Shown in pieces: positions 7,710 through 15,075 of a DNA stretch of 36,377 nucleotides. The stretch is from an uncultured Lutimaribacter sp. GTDB lineage: Bacteria > Pseudomonadota > Alphaproteobacteria > Rhodobacterales > Rhodobacteraceae. The stretch spans positions 1 through 36,377 of the forward strand of contig CAJXSO010000028.1 in assembly GCA_913061505.1 (NCBI GenBank), read 5' to 3'. The stretch's first letter is position 1. The number at the start of each line of letters is the position of its first letter. Under the pieces are notes generated by a model. It had not been told where the DNA came from and ran no database searches. It saw only the letters and a program-made list of their open reading frames with translations. A program made the position numbers and the translations under genes.

Positions 7710-8462
7710 TTAGCCCAATGCGGCCAAGGCGGGGAATGTTTCCAAAAGCCAATAGGAAAAGGCCGAAAACCCGCCTGTCAGCATCAACAGGCCGATCGTC
7801 CATAAAAGCAGGCCCATCACCCGCTCGATCTGCTCCATATGGCGCTTCATCCAGCCCATCAAGCCGCCCAAACGGGGCAAAAAGCCTGCCACCAGCAAAA
7901 ACGGAATGCCCAGGCCCGCCGCATAAACCGCCAGCAGCAACGTGCCCCGCGCAACCGATGCCTCGCCCGCCGCAAGCGATAAAATCGCGCCCAGTTGCGG
8001 GCCGATGCAAGGCGTCCAGCCAAAGGCAAAGGCCAGCCCCAAAACATAGGCGCCAAAGGCCGATCCACCGCGGTCGCCCGCATCCATGCGCGCCTCGCGA
8101 TCGAGAAAACCAATGCGATAGACGCCAATGAAATGGGCGCCAAAGCCCATCACCACGATGCCTGCTATGGTATTGAACCACCCTTGATATTGCAGCAGCA
8201 ACGTGCCCGCAGCCGAGGCCGCAAAGCCCAAAAACAAAAACACCGTCGACAGGCCCAGCACGAAAAACAGCGCAGGCAGAATGGCGCGCCCCTGCCCTAC
8301 GCGCCCGCTGTTCAAATCGGCCAGCGACACGCCAGACATATAGGCCAGATAGGGCGGCACAATGGGCAGCACACAGGGCGACAGAAACGAGATCAGCCCG
8401 GCAAAAAGCGCCACCAGCATGGCAGGCAGCAGGCCCGCATCTATGATTTCGATTCCGAACAT
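7710..8462 (-). CDS. ccdA: Cytochrome c biogenesis / thiol-disulfide membrane protein CcdA
   Basis: A 250-residue inner membrane protein with about six helices. The two halves carry the hallmark cysteines: SPCVLP (Cys30) near the start and TPCIGP (Cys152) after the centre. CcdA passes electrons from cytoplasmic thioredoxin across the membrane to periplasmic thiol proteins, mainly for cytochrome c maturation. Possible clients in this window are the two Dsb-like proteins at 31233-32545, though they are not linked to it. It is the last gene of a minus-strand run, 80 bases after bioY, so cotranscription with the biotin importer is possible but not shown. It converges with the exonuclease gene, 24 bases away. 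Confidence 0.94.
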   Translation of the reverse strand: MFGIEIIDAGLLPAMLVALFAGLISFLSPCVLPIVPPYLAYMSGVSLADLNSGRVGQGRAILPALFFVLGLSTVFLFLGFAASAAGTLLLQYQGWFNTIAGIVVMGFGAHFIGVYRIGFLDREARMDAGDRGGSAFGAYVLGLAFAFGWTPCIGPQLGAILSLAAGEASVARGTLLLAVYAAGLGIPFLLVAGFLPRLGGLMGWMKRHMEQIERVMGLLLWTIGLLMLTGGFSAFSYWLLETFPALAALG

Positions 8463-8542
8463 GGTGCTGTTCTAACCCTTTGTTTGGCCAAGGTCATCTG
8501 CAAGCGTGGCCCTGGCCCTCACATCCGCGTTAGGCGCCGGGC

Positions 8543-9085
8543 TTAGCCCTGCGCCGCAAGGCCTGGGCGCAGGCGCAGCACCGATTCAGTGATGATACCG
8601 GCCAGCCCGGCCTTCACCACATCGCCCGGCACAAACACCCACATGATCGATGTGGCCTGCGCCAGGGTTTGGCCCGTGACCATGGCAAAGCCCACGATGC
8701 CAAAGATATAAAGCACAAAAACGCCCCCTAAAATTGCCGCCAGCACGGTGGTTACCACCGGCGCGCTGCCACGCCATTGGGCGCTGAAATAGCCCGTCAC
8801 AAAGGCCGCCACGGGAAAGCCCAGCAAAAAGCCCACGGTTGGGCCCATAAACACGCCCAATCCACCGCGCCCGCCCGCCAGCAGCGGCAACCCAAGCGCA
8901 ACCAGGAACAAAAACAGCAGCACCGCCAAGGCGCCCCGCCGCGCGCCCAGCAGACAGCCCGCCAGCATCACGCCCAGGCTTTGCGCCGTAATCGGAACGC
9001 CTGCCGCCAAATCAAACTTGGGCACCAGGCCCAAAGCCGCAATCAAAGCCGCGAAAAGTGCGATCTGCGCGATATGCCGTGCCAT
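8543..9085 (-). CDS. bioY: Biotin transporter substrate-binding subunit BioY
   Basis: A 180-residue membrane protein with six hydrophobic segments, the S component of an energy-coupling-factor importer. Seen: the N-terminal IAQIALFAALIAALGLV, then VPITAQSLGVMLAGCLLG, the family signature region that helps form the biotin site, and later GPTVGFLLGFPVAAFV. It binds biotin in the membrane and delivers it inward with BioN and BioM, both encoded just upstream on the same strand (39 bases from the bioN stop). AAAGGA lies 10 bases before the ATG. A family BioY alone can sometimes transport, but the complete set here points to the full BioMNY complex. Confidence 0.95.
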   Translation of the reverse strand: MARHIAQIALFAALIAALGLVPKFDLAAGVPITAQSLGVMLAGCLLGARRGALAVLLFLFLVALGLPLLAGGRGGLGVFMGPTVGFLLGFPVAAFVTGYFSAQWRGSAPVVTTVLAAILGGVFVLYIFGIVGFAMVTGQTLAQATSIMWVFVPGDVVKAGLAGIITESVLRLRPGLAAQG

Positions 9086-9124
9086 CTGTGATATGTCCTT
9101 TCATGCCTTCGCTTGGGCAGGGGT

Positions 9125-9724
9125 TTACAAGGTTCCCGTGCGGGCGCGCAATGCCTCTGATACGGTTTCGGCATCATCCAAGGCCCCCAGCACAAATGGC
9201 AACATCAGCCGCCAGCCCGGCCTGCGGCGGCTGCGCGCGCGCCAAGCGCGCTGCAATTGCTGGCCTTTCACGATCAAAACCGGCGTAAAACGCACCACCA
9301 AGGCCACAGACAGCGCCAAACGCTGGCGCCAAAGGGGGGGCACACGCAGCCATGCCAATGCCCGCTCGACCCGGTCTAGCAAATCGGCCAGTGCCGTGCT
9401 CATGCTGACCAGATTGGCCAGCGCGATCAGTGCCAGCATACGCGCCACAACAAGCGCGCCCTGGCCCCAGCTGAGCGCCCAGCCATGCCATGCAAGGATC
9501 AAGGCCGCCACGAATAAAACCGGGCGCAGCGCCAGCAGCCCCTGGCGCAAAAAAGCCCAGCCCGCCACGGCATAAAGTCCCATCACCGCCACAAAGGCCA
9601 TGGCGGCGGCGGCTGCATTGGGCAGCCACATGGCCAGCCCCGTGGCGATCAGCAAAGCCAGCAGTTTCGGGCCCGCGGGCACATCGTGCCAAAAGCTGCG
9701 CGGCTCAGAGTTCAGCGACAGCAT
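9125..9724 (-). CDS. bioN: Energy-coupling factor transporter transmembrane subunit BioN
   Basis: A 199-residue T component of the biotin importer with about four to five membrane helices. The cytoplasmic region after the helices carries ALAWLRVPPLWRQRLALS and later RAWRARSRR, in the position of the Ala-Arg-rich coupling helices that contact the ATPase in EcfT proteins. The ATG at 9724 is preferred since GGGGG lies 6 bases upstream; another ATG at 9730 would touch that site. The gene overlaps the end of bioM by 20 bases, a sign of translational coupling and fixed subunit ratio. Confidence 0.9.
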   Translation of the reverse strand: MLSLNSEPRSFWHDVPAGPKLLALLIATGLAMWLPNAAAAAMAFVAVMGLYAVAGWAFLRQGLLALRPVLFVAALILAWHGWALSWGQGALVVARMLALIALANLVSMSTALADLLDRVERALAWLRVPPLWRQRLALSVALVVRFTPVLIVKGQQLQRAWRARSRRRPGWRLMLPFVLGALDDAETVSEALRARTGTL

Positions 9725-10418
9725 CACCATCCCCCAAAGCCATCATATGGGCGCGAAACTGCGGCAACACAGTATCGGGCGGCCCATCGGCCAGCACCTG
9801 CCCGTGATCCAGCCAAATCACCCGCTCATAGCCCGCAATGGCCGCCAAATCGTGGGTGACGTGCAAAAGCGCCTGATCCAGCCCCTCTAGATAGCGCCCC
9901 AAACGCCGGGTTGTGGCCATATCCAGCCCGGCAAAAGGCTCGTCCAGCAAGATCAGCGCCGGGCGCATCAAAAGCACCGCCATAAGACAGACCAAATGCC
10001 TTTGGCCCTGGCTTAGCCCATGCACCACCCGCGGGCCCCAATCGGCGCAGGCAAAGCGCTGCAGCATCGCTTGCGCCATGTCTTGGGCCTGCGCGCGCGT
10101 CTGGCCCTGCTGCTGAATGCCAAAGCACAGCTCTTCCATGACAGTGGGGAAAATAAGCTGGTGGTCGGGGTTTTGGAATAAAATGCCAACGGTTTGCAGC
10201 GCGGCACGCCGGTCGCGGCCCACATCTACCCCGTTTACGCGCACGGTGCCACGATCGGGGCGAATCAACCCGGCAATCAAGCGCACCAATTGCGATTTGC
10301 CAGCCCCATTGCGCCCGATCAGCGCCACGCGCTGCTGGGTGATATCCAGCGACAAGTCAGAGAGCACGGCTGTGTTGTTAAAAGCCAGGTCAACGGCGTT
10401 GAGCTTTATACTGAGCAT
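9705..10418 (-). CDS. bioM: Energy-coupling factor ATP-binding subunit BioM
   Basis: A 237-residue cytoplasmic ABC ATPase that powers BioNY. Seen in order: Walker A GRNGAGKS at 35-42, Q-loop FQNPDHQLI, signature LSQGQ (a variant of LSGGQ), Walker B LILLDEPFAGLD, and switch His in VTHDL. The FQNPDHQ form is typical of ECF-type ATPases. The ATG at 10418 is chosen; a GTG one codon earlier is also possible. The gene starts only 33 bases after the 3' end of tRNA-Pro with no terminator between, so its transcript may be released by tRNA processing. Confidence 0.94.
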   Translation of the reverse strand: MLSIKLNAVDLAFNNTAVLSDLSLDITQQRVALIGRNGAGKSQLVRLIAGLIRPDRGTVRVNGVDVGRDRRAALQTVGILFQNPDHQLIFPTVMEELCFGIQQQGQTRAQAQDMAQAMLQRFACADWGPRVVHGLSQGQRHLVCLMAVLLMRPALILLDEPFAGLDMATTRRLGRYLEGLDQALLHVTHDLAAIAGYERVIWLDHGQVLADGPPDTVLPQFRAHMMALGDGDAVAEL

Positions 10419-10451
10419 CACGCGCCACCGAACAAACTGCGATTGAGATGA

Positions 10452-10528
10452 TGGTCGGGGCGGCGAGATTCGAACTCACGACCCCCTGTACCCAAAACAG
10501 GTGCGCTACCAGACTGCGCTACGCCCCG
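10452..10528 (-). tRNA. tRNA-Pro (anticodon UGG)
   Basis: 77 bases on the minus strand, including an encoded CCA. The acceptor arms CGGGGCG and CGCCCCG pair perfectly; the anticodon stem CCTGT/ACAGG encloses TTTGGGT with anticodon TGG; the T arm has GTTCGAATC. It is followed by bioM and preceded by the DUF192 gene, all on one strand. No integrase or flanking repeat suggests use as an attachment site. Confidence 0.96.
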
Positions 10529-10588
10529 GACCATGCGCCCAATTACCCCGCAGCTGCGGAAAAGGAAAGCCCCAAGTGACCGCAAATT

Positions 10589-11023
10589 TCAGCTTTCGCA
10601 TTTCCACAGCGCTTGCGCTTGATCCAGGCGGGGGTGGCGCAGCACGCTGCCCTCGGAAATGCCATAGCGGCGCGCCAATCCGCCGTTGATTTCCAGCACG
10701 GCAATAATGCCGGGGCCTGCGGTGACGGGGGTTAAATCGCCCGGTTGCGCGTTGTGATGAATTTTGCGCACCACCCCTTGGGGGGTGATAAACACCATAT
10801 CCAACGGGATCAGGGTGTTTTTCATCCAAAACGCCGGGCTGCCGGGCTTATCGTAGAAAAACAACATGCCCGCCGTTTTCGGCAGGCTGGTGCGGTGCAT
10901 CAGCCCGCGCGACATTTGCGCCGGTGTCAGCGCCAATTCGACGCCAAACCGTGCACTGCCCCACGGGCCTTTCAACGCAACCTCGCTATCGCGGCACGTG
11001 GCCAGCGCTGCGGTGCTCAACAC
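10589..11023 (-). CDS. DUF192 family exported protein, start uncertain
   Basis: A DUF192 protein (144 residues from GTG 11023), a small beta-rich family of unknown function. Seen: LTPAQMSRGLMHRTSLP, GMLFFYDKPG, FWMKNTLIPLDMVFI and the C-terminal INGGLARRYGI, all characteristic. From GTG the protein begins in the middle of a hydrophobic stretch. The frame stays open upstream and encodes a basic segment (GRRRLRL) plus a hydrophobic core ending in ALA, a convincing signal peptide, but it contains no ATG, GTG or TTG. A CTG at 11092, with GAGGTG 5 bases before it, would give the complete signal and overlap the end of the cold shock gene by 37 bases. The family call is firm, the start is not. Confidence 0.88.
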   Translation of the reverse strand: MLSTAALATCRDSEVALKGPWGSARFGVELALTPAQMSRGLMHRTSLPKTAGMLFFYDKPGSPAFWMKNTLIPLDMVFITPQGVVRKIHHNAQPGDLTPVTAGPGIIAVLEINGGLARRYGISEGSVLRHPRLDQAQALWKCES

Positions 11024-11055
11024 CAGCCACAGCGCCAGCCCCTGCCAGAGGCTGG

Positions 11056-11607
11056 TTAATCGTAGTCTTCTTCGTCCAGCGCAGCTTCCCAGATCAGCAC
11101 CTCTGTTGCCATGCGGCCGCGTTTGCCATCAATCACGCGCAGGGCCACGGCCTCGCCGGGTTGCAGATCGGCCAAAGCCGACCGGCGCAGCACCTCGATA
11201 TGAATAAACACATCTTCGTCGCGGCCAAAGATATTGGCAAAGCCAAAGCCCTTGCCCTTATCAAACCATTTTACACGGGCCGGTTCCAGAGGCGCGTTGG
11301 CAATAATTTCAGGATCAATATCTTCGAAATCTGCCAAAACCGCGCCGCCGCCACTATCTGGCGGGGTGATCGACAAAACCTCGATCGCGTTGATCCCCCG
11401 TGCAGTTTCCTGCACCTCAACTTCGATCAAGGCCCCATCAGCCACCGAGCTTTGGCCAAAGTTACGCAATACATTCGCGTGCAGCAGAATATCAGGCCCG
11501 CCCTCATCGGCGATTACAAACCCAAACCCTTTGACCGGGTCAAACCACTTAACCTTTCCCTCAACTCTGCGGGTGTCGTAATTTTCCGCGTTCACATCTT
11601 CACCCAC
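11056..11607 (-). CDS. Cold shock protein with two cold shock domains
   Basis: A 183-residue RNA/single-strand DNA binding protein. Domain one (about 15-80) has GKVKWFDPVKGFGFV and DILLHANV; domain two (about 108-175) has ARVKWFDKGKGFGFA and DVFIHIEV, i.e. both RNP1 and RNP2 motifs twice. The double-domain form is typical of alphaproteobacteria, against the ~70-residue single-domain CspA of enteric bacteria. An acidic linker joins the domains and the tail ends LDEEDYD. The start is GTG 11607 with GAAGGG 8 bases upstream. A hairpin lies just upstream of that site. It probably acts as an RNA chaperone; whether it is cold-induced cannot be told. Confidence 0.93.
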   Translation of the reverse strand: MGEDVNAENYDTRRVEGKVKWFDPVKGFGFVIADEGGPDILLHANVLRNFGQSSVADGALIEVEVQETARGINAIEVLSITPPDSGGGAVLADFEDIDPEIIANAPLEPARVKWFDKGKGFGFANIFGRDEDVFIHIEVLRRSALADLQPGEAVALRVIDGKRGRMATEVLIWEAALDEEDYD

Positions 11608-11627
11608 AAATTAAACCCTTCGTAACG

Positions 11628-11655
11628 GGCCACCCCAATGGTGGCCTTTTCTTTT
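11628..11655 (+). terminator. Terminator-like hairpin upstream of the cold shock gene, plus-strand orientation
   Basis: Arms GGCCACC (11628-11634) and GGTGGCC (11640-11646) around CCAAT, followed by TTTTCTTTT on the plus strand. Both flanking genes are on the minus strand, so it would stop only antisense transcription. On the minus strand the same hairpin lies in the cold shock gene leader, just before its ribosome site. Confidence 0.5.
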
Positions 11656-11707
11656 GGGATGGGTCTTGGCCCAAGGGCCCGCTTTTCGCAGTGCCCAAGA
11701 CCGGTGA

Positions 11708-12313
11708 TCAAGGGTTCAACCTTGTGACATCCCACTGGCCATCATCGCCCGTGCGCCGCCATTTGAACCGGTCGTGCAGGCGAAAAGCCCCATCCGCCCA
11801 GAATTCGATTTCAACTGGCTTGATTCTGTAACCCCCCCAAAAGGATGGTCGGGCGGGATTTGTGCCCAGCTTCAAGGTCACTTTGGCAACTTCGGCCATT
11901 AGCGCAGCACGCGACTCTAAGGGCTGTGATTGCTTCGATGCCCAGGCCCCCAGCCGGCTTTTGAGCGAGCGCGAGGCAAAATAAGCATCCGCCGCAGGCC
12001 CGTCTTCGCGGCTGACCAGCCCACGCACCCGAATTTGGCGGCGCAGCGATTTCCAATGCATCACAAAGGCCGCTTTACCCGCTTGGTCTAATTCGCGCGC
12101 TTTAGCGCTTTCGTAATTGGTGTAGAAAACAAAGGCGTCGTCTTCGATGTCTTTCAACAAAACCATCCGCGCATTTGGCATGCCATCGGCATCGACCGTT
12201 GATAGCGCAATGGCGTTATGGTCGTTTATTTCCTGGGCCTCGGCCTCGGCCATCCATGTGCGGGCGATGTGAAACGGGTTGTCGCCCTCGAATATACCTG
12301 TGCGGTCAGTCAT
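11708..12313 (-). CDS. pdxH: Pyridoxamine 5'-phosphate oxidase
   Basis: A 201-residue FMN-dependent cytoplasmic enzyme that oxidises pyridoxine or pyridoxamine 5'-phosphate to pyridoxal 5'-phosphate. Seen: [20 protein letters not shown] with the FMN-binding residues, [18 protein letters not shown], and the C-terminal [15 protein letters not shown] and FKWRR, all family signatures. Length fits the family (200-220). It is divergent from fabI across 146 bases; a TATGAT on the minus strand about 25 bases from the ATG could be part of its promoter, but I see no matching -35 box. Several PLP enzymes (two aminotransferases, HemA) occur in the window. Confidence 0.96.
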   Translation of the reverse strand: MTDRTGIFEGDNPFHIARTWMAEAEAQEINDHNAIALSTVDADGMPNARMVLLKDIEDDAFVFYTNYESAKARELDQAGKAAFVMHWKSLRRQIRVRGLVSREDGPAADAYFASRSLKSRLGAWASKQSQPLESRAALMAEVAKVTLKLGTNPARPSFWGGYRIKPVEIEFWADGAFRLHDRFKWRRTGDDGQWDVTRLNP

Positions 12314-12459
12314 GCGGTCCTCGTGGTTTGATCATATGCCCGTGCCCCGGGGTTTGGCGGCCACAGCCCCAAGCCTTGCCAGTGCTTGGCCTTGATGCGC
12401 CGCGCCCCTTGGCGTAGAGATTTGGCACCTGTTCACAACACTTAGACGGAAAACACCAG

Positions 12460-13281
12460 ATGTCGAATTCACTGATGGCCGGAAAACGCGGCCTGATCAT
12501 GGGGCTTGCCAATGATAAGTCCATCGCCTGGGGGATTGCCCGCGCCTGTGCCGATGCCGGGGCGGAAATGGCGTTTTCCTATATGGGCGAGGCGTTTCGC
12601 AAACGCGTGCAACCCCTGGCCGAGCAATTGGGCGTAGACACGCTGATCGATTGCGATGTGTCCGATGCCGCCTCGATCGATGCGGCCTTTGCCGAGATCG
12701 AACAGAAATGGGGCAAGCTGGATTTTCTGGTCCATGCCATCGGCTTTTCCGACAAAAACGAATTGCGCGGGCGCTATGTGGATACCAGCCGCGATAATTT
12801 CCTGATGACGCTGGATGTCAGCTGTTACAGCTTTACCGCGGTGATGCAGCGCGCCGAAAAACTGATGCGCGACGGCGGCAGCGCGCTGACGCTGACATAT
12901 TATGGCGCCGAACAGGTGATGCCGCATTATAATGTGATGGGCGTGGCCAAAGCCGCGCTTGAGGCATCGGTGATGTATCTGGCCGAGGACCTGGGCAAGC
13001 AAAACATCCGCGTGAATGCCATCAGCGCCGGGCCCATCAAAACGCTGGCCGCCAGCGGAATTGGCGATTTCCGCTATATCCTGAAATGGAACGAGCTGAA
13101 CTCGCCCCTCCGCCGCAACGTGACCATCGATGATGTGGGCAAATCGGCGCTTTATCTGCTGTCTGATCTGGGCAGCGGCGTGACGGGCGAAAACCTGCAT
13201 GTTGATGCAGGCTATCACGTGGTGGGCATGAAAGCGGTGGATGCCCCCGATATCGACGTTGTGACAAACCGCAAAGACTAA
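12460..13281 (+). CDS. fabI: Enoyl-[acyl-carrier-protein] reductase (NADH)
   Basis: A 273-residue short-chain dehydrogenase-fold enzyme that performs the last reduction of each fatty acid elongation cycle. Seen: the FabI-type nucleotide loop [13 protein letters not shown], the SAIG-equivalent HAIGF, and the catalytic Tyr157-x6-Lys164 together with Tyr147, at the same spacing as E. coli Tyr146, Tyr156 and Lys163. C-terminal [12 protein letters not shown] is typical. This is the triclosan-target type, not FabL or FabV. GACGGA precedes the ATG. The gpt gene follows after 28 bases, so it may head a transcript running toward trpE. Confidence 0.97.
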   Translation: MSNSLMAGKRGLIMGLANDKSIAWGIARACADAGAEMAFSYMGEAFRKRVQPLAEQLGVDTLIDCDVSDAASIDAAFAEIEQKWGKLDFLVHAIGFSDKNELRGRYVDTSRDNFLMTLDVSCYSFTAVMQRAEKLMRDGGSALTLTYYGAEQVMPHYNVMGVAKAALEASVMYLAEDLGKQNIRVNAISAGPIKTLAASGIGDFRYILKWNELNSPLRRNVTIDDVGKSALYLLSDLGSGVTGENLHVDAGYHVVGMKAVDAPDIDVVTNRKD

Positions 13282-13309
13282 TCGCGCGCAGCCCGCAAAG
13301 GAACACCCC

Positions 13310-13813
13310 ATGACCGACCGCCTGCCCCACGAAAAAGGCTTTCATATCAGCTGGGATCAAATCCACCGCGACAGCCGCGCGCTGGCCTGGCGCCTCGATG
13401 GCCACGGGCCCGACAACGGCGCCTGGCGCGCGGTTGTGGCCATCACCCGCGGCGGCATGGCGCCGGCCATGATTGTGGCGCGCGAGCTGGATATCCGCAC
13501 CGTCGATACCATCAGCGTGAAATCCTATCACCACCAAGATCAGGGCAAAGCGCAGGTTCTTAAGGCGCCCGATGCGGCGCTGATGGGCGATGGCGAGGGC
13601 GTGCTGATCGTGGATGATCTGGTGGACAGCGGCAAAACCCTGGAACTGGTGCGCCAGATGTATCCCAAGGCGCATTTTGCCACTGTTTACGCCAAGCCAA
13701 AGGGCCGCCCGCAGGTGGATACCTTTATCACCGAAGTCAGCCAAGATACCTGGATCTTTTTCCCCTGGGATATGGCGCTGCAATATGTCGAGCCTTACCG
13801 CGGCAAAGATTAA
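13310..13813 (+). CDS. gpt: Xanthine(-guanine) phosphoribosyltransferase
   Basis: A 167-residue purine salvage enzyme: xanthine or guanine + PRPP gives XMP or GMP + PPi. The PRPP loop [14 protein letters not shown] is clear, as is an upstream RGGMAPA loop and [14 protein letters not shown] near the end, which marks the E. coli Gpt type and not Hpt. AAAGGAA lies before the ATG. It sits between fabI and an aminotransferase gene with short gaps; no functional link is evident. Confidence 0.94.
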   Translation: MTDRLPHEKGFHISWDQIHRDSRALAWRLDGHGPDNGAWRAVVAITRGGMAPAMIVARELDIRTVDTISVKSYHHQDQGKAQVLKAPDAALMGDGEGVLIVDDLVDSGKTLELVRQMYPKAHFATVYAKPKGRPQVDTFITEVSQDTWIFFPWDMALQYVEPYRGKD

Positions 13814-13825
13814 GGCGCGCGCATC

Positions 13826-15013
13826 ATGTCAAACCCCCCGGCCACCACGCGCACTGGCGCCACATTCGCGCCTCCCATTCCGGCCGCGCGGCGCTGGCTA
13901 GAGGGGGTTGAATTTCCCCCCCATCGGCCGCTGATCAACGTCAGCCAAGCCGCGCCCGTGGCCCCGCCACCACGGGCTATGCGCGAAGAAATGGCGCGGC
14001 TGGTCTGCGACGACCCGAATGTGCATCTTTACGGCGCGGTTCTGGGCCTGCCGGCCTTGCGCGCCGAGGTGGCTGCACAATTTTCGCAGGCCTATGGCGG
14101 GCAGATCGATGCCAGCCAGGTGGGCATTACATCGGGCTGCAACGAGGCCTTTGCCGCCGTCATGTCGTGCCTTACTGACCAAAACGCCGAGGTGCTGGTG
14201 CCGGTGCCGTGGTATTTCAACCACAAAATGTGGCTGGATATGGCCGGCGTGCGCGTAGTGCCCCTGCCCTGCGGCGCCGATCTCTTGCCAGATCTGGCCG
14301 CCGCGCGGGCGCTGATCACGCCCGCCACCCGCGCCATTGTGATGGTTACGCCCAACAACCCGACAGGGGTAGAATACCCGCCCGCGCTGATGGCAGGCTT
14401 TGCGGCCCTGGCGCGCGAGGCGGGCATCTATCTGGTGGTGGATGAAACCTACCGCGATTTTCACAGCCAAACCGGCGCGCCGCATGGGCTGTTTCAGCAT
14501 GAACACTGGCCCGATCACCTGGTGCAGCTTTATTCCTTTTCAAAGGCGTATCGCTTAACCGGCCATCGCGTGGGGGCGGTGGTGGCCGGCGCAGGCCTGC
14601 TGGGCGAGATTGAAAAATTCCTCGATACAGTCACCATCTGCCCCACGCCCCTTGGCCAGCACGCAGCGCTTTGGGGCATGCAGCATCTGCACAGCTGGTT
14701 GGCCGCAGAACGCACCGAAGTGCTGGCCCGTCGCGCCGCCATTGAACAGGGTTTTGCCCCCCTGGCGCAGCGCGGCTGGAAATTGCTGGGCTGCGGGGCC
14801 TATTTTGCCTATGTCGAACACCCGTTTGACATTGACGCCGAAACATTGGGCCAGCGCCTGGTGCGCGAGGCTGGCATTCTGGCCTTGCCCGCCACGATGT
14901 TCACCCCCTCAGGCGATACTGCGGGGCAGCGGCAGCTGCGCATCGCGTTTGCCAATATCGATTGTAAGACGATTGCACAGATGTTTGACCGGCTTTGCGC
15001 CTTTCCGGGTTGA
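13826..15013 (+). CDS. Class I/II pyridoxal phosphate aminotransferase
   Basis: A 395-residue fold type I PLP enzyme. Seen: GLPALRAEVAAQF in the N-terminal part, TPNNPTG, the PLP-contacting VVDETYRDFHS with the conserved Asp and Tyr, and the Schiff-base lysine Lys240 in YSFSKAYRLTGHRVG. The last Arg of the family lies in LRIAFANI. The amino donor and acceptor cannot be told from these motifs; aspartate- or aromatic-type aminotransferases are the nearest families. It begins 12 bases after gpt. A second aminotransferase of the same class lies at 28689-29840, but the two differ clearly in sequence and do not look like a recent duplication. Confidence 0.88.
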   Translation: MSNPPATTRTGATFAPPIPAARRWLEGVEFPPHRPLINVSQAAPVAPPPRAMREEMARLVCDDPNVHLYGAVLGLPALRAEVAAQFSQAYGGQIDASQVGITSGCNEAFAAVMSCLTDQNAEVLVPVPWYFNHKMWLDMAGVRVVPLPCGADLLPDLAAARALITPATRAIVMVTPNNPTGVEYPPALMAGFAALAREAGIYLVVDETYRDFHSQTGAPHGLFQHEHWPDHLVQLYSFSKAYRLTGHRVGAVVAGAGLLGEIEKFLDTVTICPTPLGQHAALWGMQHLHSWLAAERTEVLARRAAIEQGFAPLAQRGWKLLGCGAYFAYVEHPFDIDAETLGQRLVREAGILALPATMFTPSGDTAGQRQLRIAFANIDCKTIAQMFDRLCAFPG

Positions 15014-15075
15014 GCGCGCTTGCACGGCCCTGCGCTGTTGCGTAGGAAGGGCAAAACGTATTTTTGGGGGGCCTT

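Noticed and set aside
10452-10528. tRNA-Pro as an integration site
   Set aside because: No integrase, no repeated tRNA 3' end and no change in gene content on either side; neighbours are ordinary chromosomal genes.
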